A DNA stretch of 64,000 nt from Tenrec ecaudatus. Taxonomy: Eukaryota; Chordata; Mammalia; Afrosoricida; Tenrecidae. The stretch spans positions 6,025,983-6,089,982 of the forward strand of contig NC_134541.1 in the NCBI RefSeq assembly GCF_050624435.1. Direction: 5' to 3'. The translations under genes and the position numbers were made by a program. Below the pieces are notes generated by a model. It was not told where the DNA came from. It searched no databases and worked only from the letters and a program-made list of their open reading frames with translations. Below, one piece after another: positions 24,228 through 36,513 of the stretch (position 1 is the first letter of the stretch; every line of letters begins with the position of its first letter).

Positions 24228-25380
24228 TTTACTGCACAGTCCTGCACCATCTCACAACTGTTCTATGCCTGAGCCCTTTGATGCAGCCACTGTGCCCGTC
24301 TATCTTGTCAAAGGCCTTTTTCTTTTTTGCTGCCCCTCCACTTTACCAAACATGAGACCCTTCTCCAAGGACCGATCTCCTCTACAATATGTCCAAAGTA
24401 TGTTACAAATCTTGCCATCTTTGCCTTTAAGGAGCACTTTGGCCTTACTTCTTCCAATACAGATTGGTTTGTCCTTTTTGCAGTCAATGGTGCTTTGAGT
24501 ATTTTTCTCCAGCACCACATTTCAAATACATAGATTCTTTTGTGGTTTTCCTTATTCAGTGTCCAGCTTTCACATGAATTTGATGCAATTGAAAGTGCCA
24601 TGCCTTGGGTTAGGTGCACTTTACCCCTCATAGAAACATCCTTACTCTTTTCAATACTCTAAAGAGGTCTTGTGCAGAATATTTTACCTAATGCACTATG
24701 TTTTTTGATCTCTTGACTGCTGCTTCCATGCGCTTTGTGGATCCAAGTAAGAAAAAAGCTTTAACCACTTCAACCTTTTTTCTGTTTATCATGATGTTAC
24801 CTATTGGTCCAGTTATGAAGACATAGGTCTTCCTCACATTGAGTTGTAATCCATACAGAAGGCTGCAATCTTGATCTTCATCAGCAAGTGCTTTAAGTCC
24901 TCATTTTCCACAGGTGAGGTTGTGTCATTTGCATATGGCAGGTTGATAAGCCTTCCTTCAATCCTGATATCCCATCGTTCTTCATGTAATCCAGCTTCTC
25001 TGATGATTTGCTCTGCATGTAGATTGAACAAGTGTGGTGAGAGAACACAACCCTGTTGCACGCTTTTCCTGATTGTCAACCATGCAGTCCTCCCTTGTTC
25101 TGTTAGCACAACTAACTGCCTCTTGATTGATCATGTACAAAGTCTGAGCACAATGATGTGTTCTGGAATTCCCATACTTCTCAAAGTTATCCACATCTTT
25201 GCATAGTCGATGAAACACAAATAGACACCTTTCTGGCATTCTGTGCTTAGAGTCAAGATCCATCTGACATCAGCAATGATATCCTTTGTTCCATACCCCC
25301 TTCTGAATCCAGCCTGAACTTCAGGCAGTTCTCAGTCAATAACAAATCTACTGCTAATGACCTTCTTAAAGTTTTATAAT
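24228..25380 (-). pseudogene. RTE/BovB-like LINE, reverse-transcriptase part, inactive
   Basis: The minus strand encodes blocks QQGCVLSPHLFNLHAEQI, then LINLPYANDTT (the decayed YADD catalytic motif), then LKHLLMKIK. After a frameshift come CESWTLNKENHKRIYVFEMW and CWRKILKAPLTAKRTNQSVL, then the C-terminal YFGHIVEEI. Order and wording match BovB-type RTE reverse transcriptases. Several frames are needed, so it is a 5'-truncated dead copy. RTE elements of this type supply the tail and mobilisation machinery for many SINEs. Confidence 0.8.
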
Positions 25381-25580
25381 AATAATAATACAAACAGTTA
25401 GAGTTCCTGGGGGGAAATAAGGGGTAGGGGATGAAGGGTAGCTGATATCAAAGAGTTTTAAATGTTTTGAAACATTGTGGTAGCAAATATACCATTATGC
25501 TGGATACATCTAAATTATGGAATGTTATGACATCTTTAAGAGCTCCCAATAAAATGGTTAATGATAATAAAAAGTTTTAC
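25380..25580 (+). repeat. Older 3' end of abundant retroelement
   Basis: Motifs 'ctgatatcaaagagtttta', 'atgttttgaaacatt', 'agagctcccaataaaatggt' mark a diverged terminus of the family. Confidence 0.6.
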
Positions 25581-25589
25581 AAAGCAATG

Positions 25590-25832
25590 CTGTCATTTTG
25601 AGGACAGAGGCACCCCTGACTCAAGTTGTATTATTTTCAGTAGATTCATATGAATGTGAAAATGGGACGTGCATAAGGAACCACAAAGAACTTATGTATT
25701 TGGGTTATGATGTTGTCAAATAATGAATATGCTCTGGATTGCCAGTCATCAGTCACTAGTCACTTCTCCAGTCACTAGTCTCTGGAGAAGGGTGTCTTGC
25801 TTGACAAAGTTAAAAGAGTACTCGAAAAAAGA
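25590..25832 (+). repeat. RTE/BovB-like 3' part, left half
   Basis: 'gaggacagaggcacccctgac' and 'ggagaagggtgtcttgcttg' belong to the RTE 3' coding region. It is interrupted by a younger insertion and resumes at 27,111. Unit B has the matching fragment at 48,930-49,360, so it predates the A/B duplication. Confidence 0.65.
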
Positions 25833-27110
<1,278 letters not shown>

Positions 27111-27270
27111 GAGGAAAACCCTCAACAAAGTAGTTAGCACAGCAGCTGCAACAATGGGCTCAAACATAGTGATTGCTAGGATGTGACAAGTCCAGGCTAC
27201 GTTTCCTATCTGTTGTACAAGTGTTGCCGTAATTATGAAGGAAATGAATGTTAAATTGGACCTTCATAAT
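27111..27270 (+). repeat. RTE/BovB-like 3' part, right half
   Basis: Continuation of 25,590-25,832: 'aacaaagtagttagcacagc', 'aatgggctcaaacatagtg', 'tatctgttgtacaag'. The unit B counterpart is about 49,240-49,360. Confidence 0.6.
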
Positions 27271-27274
27271 GTGT

Positions 27275-27400
27275 TTGTGGAGCCCTGAAGGCATAGTAAC
27301 AAAGTGCTGGGCTGCAGGTCAGTTCTGCTCTGTTCTGTGCAGTCTGTATGAGCCAAATTTACTCTGACAGTGAGGTAAGGTGCTTGTTTAGTTTTCAAAG
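27275..27400 (+). repeat. AfroSINE with internal deletion, shared with unit B
   Basis: Head 'gtggagccctgaaggcatag' joins directly to tail 'ttctgtgcagtctgtatgag'. The matching SINE in unit B (50,408-50,635) is full length, so the deletion happened in A after duplication. Confidence 0.75.
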
Positions 27401-27921
27401 GATATGCTATAGGAGTATTGCTGTAATTCTTTTTCATAAATACTGCCCTTGATTAATTAAGTATTAAGGTCATTACTAGAAAAGCTTATAAAAAACATTA
27501 AAAGTGATTTTACAGATCTCTTTGTTACCTGGACTCTTGGAGACATGCTCGCTGCAGACCCTATCTGTTCACTTCCACTTTTCTCTTTATAGTTGAAGTC
27601 GTTCGATCTTCGCCTTTAAGTTCTCACCATCCCTTCATGCGTAGTTCAAGCTCCATCATCCTGATGCCTTGTGTTCTTTTCTAGCCTTCTTATATAGTAA
27701 ACTCCTATGTTTGGATTCCTTTCTTATTCTTAAAGGCAATTTTTCTTGAAAACTTATTAATGCAATCAGATTGATTCACCATTCATTTCTCCAATGAAGT
27801 CATGTGTTTTTGAGGTCTGGGATGTGTGTGTTGGTCATCACTTCTGCTCCCCAAAGATCCAAGTCTGCAGTGAAGTCTGAGGAACGATATGGAGAACTCT
27901 TTTCTCTATGAAGAATTAGAT

Positions 27922-28099
27922 CAGCAGTTCTTAACCTGTGGTTTGCAACCCCTCTGGGGGGTCAAACGACCTTTTCACAGGGGTCGCCTGATTCATAACA
28001 GTAGCGAAATTACAATTATGAGGTAGCAACTAAAATAATTTTATGGTTGGGGGTCACTACAACATGAGGAACTGTATTAAAAGGTCATGGCATTAGTTG
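27922..28099 (-). mobile_element. SPIN-type hAT transposon (nonautonomous), unit A only
   Basis: Starts CAGCAGTTCTTAACCTGTGG, then 'gggtcaaacgaccttttcac' and 'aggggtcgcctgattcataa', then 'atgaggaactgtattaaaa', in line with SPIN elements. The right inverted repeat is missing beyond 'ggcattag'. Unit B at 56,738-56,765 reads aagaattagatgaacttc without any insertion, an exact empty site. The element lies about 95 bp upstream of the KRAB exon. Confidence 0.85.
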
Positions 28100-28193
28100 A
28101 ACTTCAGATGCAGATTCATCAGGGCCCCCAGCTGGACTCTCATTGTGAAAATTGGTGGTGTTGCACTATACATTGATTTCTTGCTCATTCTAG

Positions 28194-28320
28194 GAGCCCA
28201 TTACAATCAAGGATGTCACTGTGGTTTTCACGGAGGCAGAATGGAAGACACTGAGCTCTGAGCAGAAGAACCTGTACAGAGACGTGATGCTGGAGGTGTG
28301 CAGGAATCTCTTCTCATTGG
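28194..28320 (+). CDS. ZNF343-like: Unit A exon 3: KRAB-A box
   Basis: Acceptor tcattctag|gagccc, donor tcattgg|gtgagg. The exon is 127 nt, the standard size of a KRAB-A exon. It translates as [17 protein letters not shown], then [18 protein letters not shown] and CRNLFSL. The residues needed for TRIM28 (KAP1) binding in KRAB-A boxes are present: the DV pair, the EW pair and the MLE motif. It enters in phase 0 and leaves one base (G) that combines with AA of exon 4 to give Glu. No KRAB-B exon is seen before the finger exon. Unit B has the same exon with a few substitutions. Confidence 0.92.
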
Positions 28321-28381
28321 GTGAGGATGTGCTTTTTTCTTCTCATTAACGCAGTAGATATTTATTGGCCACTGTGCAAAG

Positions 28382-28600
28382 TAAGCCACAATGGTACAGT
28401 GGTTAAGCACTTGTATGCTAACCTAGTATTCACATATATTTAGTTTGGACCCACCAGCCACTCTGAGAGAACGGTGTGTCAGTCTTCTTCTGTCAAGATT
28501 TATAGATTTGGACATCCTAGGGGACAGTTCATCTGTTCTGTATGTAGGGTTGGCATGAATTGAAATCAACTTGACCGTCACAGATGTTTTTGGTTTTCTA
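28382..28600 (+). repeat. AfroSINE shared with unit B
   Basis: 'atggtacagtggttaagcac', 'gacccaccagccactct', 'tgtcaagatttatagatttg'. The same insertion is at 57,045-57,240 behind the other KRAB exon, so it predates the duplication. Confidence 0.85.
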
Positions 28601-28789
28601 TGTGCCGTACAGTTTCTGCTCAACTATTATCCTAGTTGTTGGCCATTTGAACCTATTTAGGGGTACCGCAGAAGGTCTGTCAGTTTGCTTAGGCAAATAA
28701 GGTTACTCACCCACTTGCTGCTATAGAGTTGATTTACAGGTCTCTGTACATAACTTATTATGGGAGTGAAAATCCATGTCTTTCTTCAG

Positions 28790-29140
28790 TGATGCAACTG
28801 CTAGTTCTTAACTGCTGATTTTGTAGTTTGCAGTTCAATCCTATTATCCCTAAGCCAAGAGCCAACAAAGTCCTATAGACCAAATCAAAGAAAAACGTAA
28901 AATAAATTTTATGGAGTTGTTCTACTCTAAACACATGGGGTATGCATGAATTGTAAATGACTTGGTGGCTATAACAATAATGTCAGTAAGCATTGTACTG
29001 CTAACTTCATGGTAGGTAATTCAAGATAGTTCACCAGTCACTTCTGTGGAGGAAGAACAAGCTGTCTACTCCCATAAAGATTTATAGCCCTCAATAGGGT
29101 TCCTACGAGTCAAGAGGGACTGAGTGACTGTGGGTCTGTG
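28790..29140 (+). repeat. Two adjacent diverged AfroSINE pieces
   Basis: First piece 28,790-28,975 ('actctaaacacatggggtat' tail). Second piece 28,980-29,140 ('ctcccataaagatttatag', 'gggttcctacgagtcaagag'). No gene. Confidence 0.5.
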
Positions 29141-30653
29141 AGATTCTCAGATCCTTGAGATTCTCAGCCTACATTAAGCAATGTTATAGTTAGAAATTCC
29201 TGGCTTTACTGGTTTTAACCTTGAGTATAAAGCCACAACAGTCAACAACCTTTTATATACAGTCATAATAAAATACACCAGGCTGAAAGATAATGTTTGC
29301 TATAACGTGAAAATCTAATAAAAGAGTGGTTGAAAAAGGGCTATTGGCAGGGTAGCTGGCTGAAGTATGAAATTTATGAGGACTTTTTGGAAATTAGCAA
29401 GTGGCTTATATTTAACCACAGGTGTATAGTAATAAGGAAGTTAGAGCTCTGGGTACTAGGGTAAAGGCATTTCAGATGGAAGGAGTTGTCAGTGCTGGTA
29501 GGGCCTTGTGGAAGGTATGTGCCAGCCAAGTACAAGGGAGGACATGTCAGGATGCTAAGGCAGTGGGGACACTGCAAAGGTGGGTATGGAGAATACATGC
29601 CGCACCAGCAGTTTAAATTCAATGCTACATTTTGTAATGGCTTTTGGTGCTCATAAACTATGTCTTAAAATTTATTTAAAATATTTTCATTGATTCCTCA
29701 GTCTGGGTTGATGAACATTATCAAATACAGTATTATTTTTCTAGACCAAAGTTGTCCAACTTTTTCTATAAAGGGCCAATCATAAATAAATAAATAAGAT
29801 AAAAATGGGCCAATGATCAATACCTCAACTAATGGTTCTGGCTGTGTCCTGTCCTCACAGGACCTAGACACTGACATTTTATTTTTGTGATTGTCACACA
29901 TGACAAAATGTATTTGTTCGACTGTTTTCTAACCAATTAAATTGTCAAAAAATTTCCTGGGTTGTATGCTACATCAAATCAGGGAGAAGATTGTGTTTGG
30001 CCTGTGTATGTAGTCTCTTCTTTCACATTATCCTTGCCCAGTAGAAATTATGAGCCACATAGCTCTTTTAAAATTGCCTAGTAAGCACATTTAAAAAAAG
30101 TAAGACTAAACTAGTGATATGCCATTTCCACATTTAATCAGTATTAAAAAAACACTTATTTATATAACATACCATAATATCTTAAAAATCTGGTGTATTT
30201 TATATTTAGAATACATTTTAGTTCTGACTAGCCTTATATCAATTGCTCAGTGTAAATATGAGTGGCTATGTTTTTATTGTTTATTATATTTCTCCATATT
30301 CCTGCATTTGTAGAGAAACTATCACATTTTCGTTGACACCAACCAGTTCCAGTTGTCATTTTCTACAAGCAGTGTAATTCCTTCTCTGATACAGATTTAC
30401 TTTGTTACATTTTCATCTTCTTTGTCATATATATATATATATTAATTGCATTGAAGTTACCCTTTATGATGTAGTTTCATCAAACTCAGTATCAGTATAA
30501 ATATTCCTCAATTTTCAGTGAATTTGAGTTATGATGACTATCACCTGTGATTTTAGAGGAGATTGTTTTTTGTACAACTTACCATCTTATCATTAGTAAT
30601 AAGATGGTGCATATTATTTCCACTGTAGAATTTGTTATTAGCATGCTCATTCC
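29140..30653. other. Unit A intron 3, AT-rich; possible old hAT relic at 29,745-29,998
   Basis: No coding signal. 'gttgtccaactttttctata' with 'aagggccaat' is reminiscent of old hAT-Charlie transposon ends, but the right end is unclear. The remainder to 30,653 is AT-rich and unrecognised. Confidence 0.35.
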
Positions 30654-31171
30654 ACAATGAAAAATACAACTTTCCTCTAGTTCCTAAATGCTTTCTGCCC
30701 CTCCCCCCCTGCCGCCCACTATCATGATCCCAGTTCTACCTTGCAAGTCTGGCTAGACCAGAGTATGTACACTGGTACAGACAGGAGCTGGAAACACAGG
30801 AAATCCAGGGCGGATGATCCCTTCAGGACCAGTGGTGTGAGTGGTGATACTGGGAGGGTGTAGGGAGAGTGGGTTGGAAAGGGGGAACCGATTACAAGGA
30901 TCTACATACAACTTCCTCCCTGTGGAACAGACAACAGAAAATTGGGTGAAGGGAGATGTCGGACAGGGCAAGATATGACAGAATAATAATTTATAAATTA
31001 CCAAGGGTTCATGAGGGAGTAGGGAGCAGGGAGGGAGGGGGAAAATGAGACCTGATGTCAGGGGCTTAAGTGGAGAGCAAATGTTTTGAGAATGATGAGG
31101 ACAATGAATGTACAAATGTACTTTACACAATTGAGTTGTATGAACCCCTAATAAAACAATTAAGAAAAACA
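30654..31171 (+). repeat. 5'-truncated abundant retroelement
   Basis: Flanked by catgctcattcca at 30,642-30,654 and 31,173-31,185 (13-bp target-site duplication). Ends 'gaacccctaataaaacaatt' plus A-tail. Absent from the matching part of unit B. Confidence 0.8.
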
Positions 31172-31589
31172 CATGCTCATTCCAATCCCCAATGGATAAA
31201 GAAATAAAATATAAAGCACAGTATAAAAAACTGCTTTAGTATAAGGATAGAAAAATCTGCTTTATAAACCTACTTTGATAAAAAAATGAAAACTAAATTA
31301 AAATGAGGTATTCTACTTACATCACACAGCTGCCTCGGATATAATTGTTGGAATAGATCCTATTCATAAATTGGAGTCTATGTGTGTCAGTTTATCCATT
31401 TCAATAGAGTTTCCAGTGTTTTGATTTGACCTTTGATAATCAGTCTAATTGTCCATACAACCCATAGTCGACAAATCAAGCAACATACTGCACTGGGCAA
31501 ATCTGCTTCGAAAGATGTCCTGTAAAGTGTTAAAGGCAAAGATGGCACTTTAAGGTCTAAGATAGGCTTCTTCCAAGTCATGGTATCTT

Positions 31590-32015
31590 CATGTTAACAT
31601 TGGCTAATGAATAAGGAAAAACCAAGGAAGAATCGATGCCTTTGCATTATGATATTGACCAGAAGTTATTGGCTATACTAAGGAGTACCAGAAGAATGAG
31701 CAAAGCTGCCTTGGAAGTAGTAGAGCCAGAATACTCCTTTGAAGGAAGGATGGCACAGCTTCTCCCATCCAGTGGACATATTAGCAGGAGTGACCAGTGC
31801 CTAAAGCTGGGTGGATATCATGCTTGGTCAAGTAGAGGGTCAGGGAAAAAGAAGGGCCTCAGTGAGATGGATTGACACATTGATTCAACAATGGCTGAAT
31901 CATAGCATTGATTGTGAGGACAGTGTGGAAGCAGGCTTTTTTGTTTCCTTGCCCATAGGGCCTTCGTGATTTGGAGCCGACCTGACAGCACTAAAATAAC
32001 AGCAACAATCTAATT
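31590..32015 (+). repeat. RTE/BovB-like LINE 3' end
   Basis: Frame pieces ILRSTRRMSKAALEV, EPEYSFEGRMAQL and HISRSDQCLK correspond to the C-terminal region of RTE ORF2. The tail 'ggagccgacctgacagcac' resembles the RTE/AfroSINE 3' end. Confidence 0.65.
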
Positions 32016-32722
32016 AGTTTTTCTCCTTTCATAGTAATGTCTTTCTCTACTTTAATACATTTATCTGTTTCAGATAAACGTTCTCGCCCACCAGGTTAAT
32101 GGGAAGGGATGATACACTGGCCATAAATGGAGTTCATGCCAACCTCTGTTCTTTCAGATCAGGGCAACTGGTGCAAAAGTAGTTTGTGCCAGCTCAGATT
32201 GCGACTGGGGTAAGGGTGCATGTTAGCAGAAGGAATTCATAGGACCCCTGAGGCTGCTGGAGGTGGGGCAACTAATCACTGGCCATTTGGAGTGGCCACT
32301 GTTTGTTCTACTACTCTGATGAAAGAGGGAGTTCACAGGCCTCCAGAATGGGGGGTGAGGACTCAGCAGTGTACATAAATGTTCATGAATGTACGGCTAT
32401 AGCCTCAGACTGGAGGTTGAATGTTGGAAGGGACAGGTCACTGGGTGAGGGTGGGGGCTTGATACACTTTTGATCACTAGGAAGGTGTGAAGAACAAGAA
32501 AGGATCATACCTTTTACCATTAGCTACCAGGAATACCTGGTTGCTATCTTGATAGAATACTGTAAAAAAGTTAAGGGTGGCTATGCTGCCTCAGTGTACC
32601 CAATTCTGTTTTCTCTCTGGTCACTTCTTGTTCAGCTTCTTCTCCTAGTCAGTATTTAATCTGCTTTTCTACCTTCTCTTCTGAAGCTCAGGTTACAGGG
32701 TCTTTGGTGTCTTGGTATAGAG
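32015..32722. other. Intron 3 of unit A, unrecognised
   Basis: Somewhat G-rich single-copy-looking DNA. I see no coding signal, repeat ends or structural RNA. Confidence 0.3.
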
Positions 32723-32888
32723 CAGTGGTTCTCAACTTGAGGGTCGCAACCCCTGTGGGGGGTCATAACACTAGCAAAATTACAGTTAATGACATAGCAA
32801 CGAAAATAACTTTGTGGTTGGGGGCGGTCATCACAACATGAGGAACTGTATTAAAGGGTCGCTGCATTAGGAAGGTTGAGAACCACTG
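32723..32888 (+). mobile_element. SPIN-type hAT MITE, intact ends
   Basis: 166 bp with inverted termini CAGTGGTTCTCAACTT... and ...AGGTTGAGAACCACTG. Flanked by gtatagag and gtgtagag, an 8-bp target-site duplication with one mismatch, as hAT transposases make. The internal gagggtcgcaacccctg and 'caacatgaggaactgtat' blocks match SPIN elements. It has no transposase. Confidence 0.9.
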
Positions 32889-32967
32889 GTGTAGAGGATC
32901 TGTGTAGCCTCATCTTGCCAAAGTCCCCCAGTAGTTCTATTTTACATGGCTGCTTGTATGCGAGCTT

Positions 32968-33850
32968 TTTTTTTCTCAGTCATTTTATTGGGAGTCTCGT
33001 ACAACTCTTATCAAAATCCGTCCATTGTGTCAAGCAAATTTGTACATTTGTTACCATCATTCTCAAAACATTTTCTTTCTACTTGAGCCCTTGGTATCAG
33101 CTCCTCATTTCCCCCCCTCCCTTCCTGCCTCCCCCTCCCTCATGTGCCCTTGATAATTTATAAATTATTATTATTTTGTCATGTCTTACACTGTCCGATG
33201 TCTCTCTTCACCTACTTTTCTGTGTCCACCCCCCAGGAAGGAGGTCACATATAGATCCTTGCAATTGGTTCCCCTTTTCTACCCTCCCTTCCCTCCACCC
33301 TCCCAGTATCGTCAATCTTACCACTGGGCCTGAGGAGTTCATCTGTCCTGGAATCCCTCTGTTTCCAGTTCCTATCTGTACCAGTGAACATCCTCTGGTT
33401 TACCCAGATTTGTAAGGTAGAATTGGGAATCATGATAGTGGGGGATAGGAAGCATTCAAGAACTAGAGGAAAGTAGTATGTTTCATCGTTGCTACCCTGC
33501 ACCCTGACTGGCTCCTCCTCTCCCCGCGACCCTTCTGTAAGGGGATGTCCAGTTGCCTACTGATAGGCTTTGGGTCCCCATTCTGCATTCCCCCTTATTC
33601 ACAATGATATGCTTTTTTGTTCTTTGATGTCTGATACCTGATCCTATCGACACCTTGTGATCACACAGACTGGTATGCTTCTTCCATGTGGACTTTGTTG
33701 CATCTGGGCTAGATGGCCACTTGTTTACCTTTAAGACCCCAGATGCTGTATCTTGAGAGCCGGGCACCATCACCTTTCTTCACCACATTTGCTTATGTAT
33801 GTATCTGCTTTGTCTTCAGCGATCCTGTTGGGAAGGTGAGCATCTTGGAA
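32968..33850 (-). repeat. 5'-truncated abundant retroelement
   Basis: Begins with the family 3' end complement 'gtcattttattgggagtctc'. The flanks 'tatgcgagctttt' and 'atgtgtgagctttt' (about 32,957 and 33,851) form a diverged target-site duplication. Confidence 0.75.
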
Positions 33851-33859
33851 TGTGTGAGC

Positions 33860-34337
33860 TTTTAAGAGAGTAGATGCTGCTCCCAAAACTAGGGTGTAGA
33901 ACATTATCTATTTTGTTAGACCAATTAACTAAGTTGGCCCTTGATGTTATGGTTTTAACCCCTTTAACCAATCCTGTGAGTTACTTGGATATGTCTAGGA
34001 AGTCTCTAATTGTGTGTATGCTTTATTGTAGCTATGTGAATACATAAGTAGCATACACAAAAATGTATGTATGTGTGGCTATAGGAACATCTACACAAAT
34101 AGTGCATATATATCTATGTTGGTTTCATTTCTAGGATAAGCTGTAAACAGTTTGGTTTTTATACTTTGTTTACTCATAAGTTGCAACATGCCCTGTAATT
34201 GCAATACAACAGTAAACTATCTTGGAATGTCTGAAGTCTACTGTGCCAGTGAAGTATTTATGGAGGAGATTGATCGGTTTGTGGCACTGGTGAGAAGATC
34301 CTGGCTTGAAATGGATGAAGATTTATATGTATATTCA
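33860..34337. other. Unit A intron 3 colinear with 57,560-58,035
   Basis: No gene. Shared blocks with unit B: 'ccaatcctgtgagttacttg', 'gatatgtctaggaagtc' and 'aggataagctgtaaacag' or its variant. Confidence 0.5.
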
Positions 34338-34640
34338 AGGTGTTCTGGTGGAACTATGGGTTAGGAATTTTGGTGCTAACCATGAGGTCAGCAGTTTAAA
34401 CTCACCAGCCACTCCTAAGGCAAAATTGAGCCTACTTCCATGAAGACATACAGCCATAGAATTGATTGTGTCAGTTAGAAATATGCTACTAAGATTATAA
34501 TTAGTTGCCATCAGGTGGATTCTGACTCATAATGGACATGTGTGAAGAATAGCTTAGAACTCTTCGATAGGGTTTTCCGGCCCGTGCCCTTCCAGACTCA
34601 CATTGCCAGAAGGTCACCAATCTGTCTTGTGAACCATCAT
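34338..34640 (+). repeat. AfroSINE (+) followed by reversed AfroSINE-like piece (-)
   Basis: 34,338-34,480 is a + AfroSINE ('ttctggtggaactatgggtt', 'ccatgaggtcagcagttt'). 34,500-34,640 is a reversed piece ('gccatcaggtggattctgac'). Both have counterparts in unit B (58,035-58,205 and 59,090-59,230). The stretch 34,612-34,640 is the uninterrupted form of the site where unit B has a 2-kb insertion. Confidence 0.7.
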
Positions 34641-34789
34641 CCTTTCGCCTAGTAGTCAGGCTCATAACTGTTTGTACCCCAGCCCCCCGGTCTGCACAAT
34701 GAGATACTGTCATCATGAGAGAAGGCAACCCAGCCCAAGTAGCCCCATTTAAAGTTGCACTAATGGAAAACTTTCTCTCTCTCCTGCAG

Positions 34790-36513
34790 AAGCAAAGTCA
34801 GAAATCTCTTCCTGTTCCCCATGCCTCAGGCAGCATGTGCTTCAGATCTTCCCCGAGTTCCATCCAGGAAATTCCAACCTCAGGCAACAGAAGCAGCCAG
34901 AGCATCAGGATTCTGATCAGAACTGCAAGAATGAAAACACACAAGGGTGGGAGAGAGAAATCTCTAAACCCTTGTGTAGGAACACAGGGGAGACAGAGAC
35001 CTCCAGGGCTTTATCCAGCCCAGCCTGCGGAGGGTCAGCAAGCCCCAGAGAAAGCAACAGAGGAGTGGGATTGGAGCCCTACTCCGCCCAAACAGTGAAC
35101 AGTTCTGTGGAAACAGACAAGAGTTTGAAGGAATTAGAAACCTCAAGATTTGGAGCAGTCAGCTATAAAGACGATGAGCCCAGCTATATCCTGAAATCAA
35201 ATTTCACCACAAACCAGAAGACCCTTCTGCGAGAGAAGCCACACGTATGCATGGACTGTGGGCGAGGCTTTCGCCACAAGTCAAGTCTCATCATACATCG
35301 GAGGATACACTCGGGGGAAAAGCCATATGTGTGCAGGGTCTGCGGGAGAGGCTTTACCTGTCTTGCAAATCTCCTTTCTCACCAGAGGATACACTCAGGT
35401 GAGAAGCCTCATGTGTGTAAGGAGTGCGATCGAGGCTTTAGGCAAAAGTCACATCTTATCACACACCTGCGGACCCATTCAGGGGAGAAGCCTCACATGT
35501 GCGTGAACTGTGGGCGAAAGTTTCGCCACAAGTCAACTCTCACCACACACCAGAGGATACACTCGGGGGAAAAGCCATATGTGTGCAAGGAGTGCGGCCG
35601 AGGCTTTACCTGCCATGCAAATCTCTTTTCACACCAGAGTATACACTCAGGCGAGAAGTCACATGTGTGTGAAGTGTGTGGGCGAGGCTTTAGCCAAAAG
35701 TCCTATCTCCTCACACACCAGAGGATACACTCAGGGGAGAAGCCGCATGTGTGCATGGACTGTGGGCGAAGCTTTAGTCACAAGTTAACTCTTATCACAC
35801 ACCTGAGGACACACTCAGGAGAGAAACCATATATGTGTAAGGAGTGTACACGAGGATTCAGCCAAAAATCACATCTCATCTCGCACCTGAGGACACACTC
35901 AGGGGAGAAGCCGTATGTGTGTGAACAGTGTGCACGAGGTTTTAACCAAAAGGCACATCTCATCAGACATCAGAAGACACACTCAGGAGAGAAGCCACAC
36001 TTATGTAAGGAGTGTGGGCGAGGCTTTATCCAAAAGTCCTATCTCATCACACACCAGAGGACACACACAGGGGAGAAACCACATGTGTGCATGGACTGTG
36101 GGCGAGGCTTTAACCAAAAGTCACATCTCATCATACACCAGAGGACTCACTCAGGGGAGAAGCCATACATGTGCAGGGACTGTGGGCGAAGCTTCACTCA
36201 CAGGTCAACACTCATCTCACACCTGAGGACACACTCAGGGGAGAAGCCACACGTGTGTACGGACTGTGGCCGAAGCTTTAGCCACAGGTTGACCCTCATC
36301 AGACACCTGAGGACACACTCAGGAGACAAGCCATATGTGTGTAAGGAGTGTGGTCGAGGATTTGCCTGCAAAACAAATCTCCTTATGCACCAGAGGACAC
36401 ACTCAGGCGAGAAGCCACATGTGTGTAAGGAGTGTGGACAAGGCTTTAGCTACAAACAAAGGCTCATTAAACATGAGCCAACTCACTCCAGAGAAGCTCT
36501 GTGTTTGCAGTGA
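34790..36513 (+). CDS. ZNF343-like: Unit A exon 4: 15-finger C2H2 zinc-finger exon, ZNF343-like
   Basis: Acceptor ctctcctgcag|aagcaaag at 34,789/34,790. Joined to exons 2 and 3 it gives about 632 aa: residues 1-16 lead, 17-58 KRAB-A, about 60-209 spacer (KSEISSCSPCLRQHVLQIFP, TSRALSSPA, LKELETSRFGAVSYKDDEP), and about 210-625 fifteen fingers. Each finger has the C-X2-C-X12-H-X3-H pattern and HSGEKP linkers; the 28-residue unit is typical of the family. Predicted contact residues vary between fingers (for example QKSHLIT, HRLTLIR, CKTNLLM helices). The spacer resembles human ZNF343 as remembered, and more distantly the KRAB/finger spacer of PRDM9. It ends at a TGA (36,511-36,513) caused by a frame change in what was a sixteenth finger: CSECKQVFDSNLLS reads on in another frame. 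It is expected to act in the nucleus as a TRIM28-recruiting DNA-binding repressor; targets are unknown. Confidence 0.9.
35242..36501 (+). repeat. 84-bp tandem coding repeat: 15 zinc fingers
   Basis: Fifteen 84-bp units, each one finger plus linker. The linker-coding block cactcaggggagaagcca and 'tgtgggcgaggcttta' are highly conserved between units, so unequal crossover and gene conversion are likely. Fingers 13-15 correspond to fingers 14-16 of unit B. Confidence 0.95.

Noticed and set aside
24834-25109. Active reverse transcriptase
   Set aside because: The catalytic YADD motif is changed (YAND) and neighbouring parts lie in other frames, so it is a dead RTE fragment.
35242-36501. CRISPR-like or satellite array
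   Set aside because: The 84-bp periodicity is coding: each unit has the C2H2 spacing and an HSGEKP linker.
34790-36513. Identification as PRDM9 or PRDM7
   Set aside because: Finger linkers and part of the spacer resemble PRDM9, but there is no PR/SET domain or SSXRD sequence, and the lead peptide and KRAB exon fit a plain KRAB-ZNF such as ZNF343.
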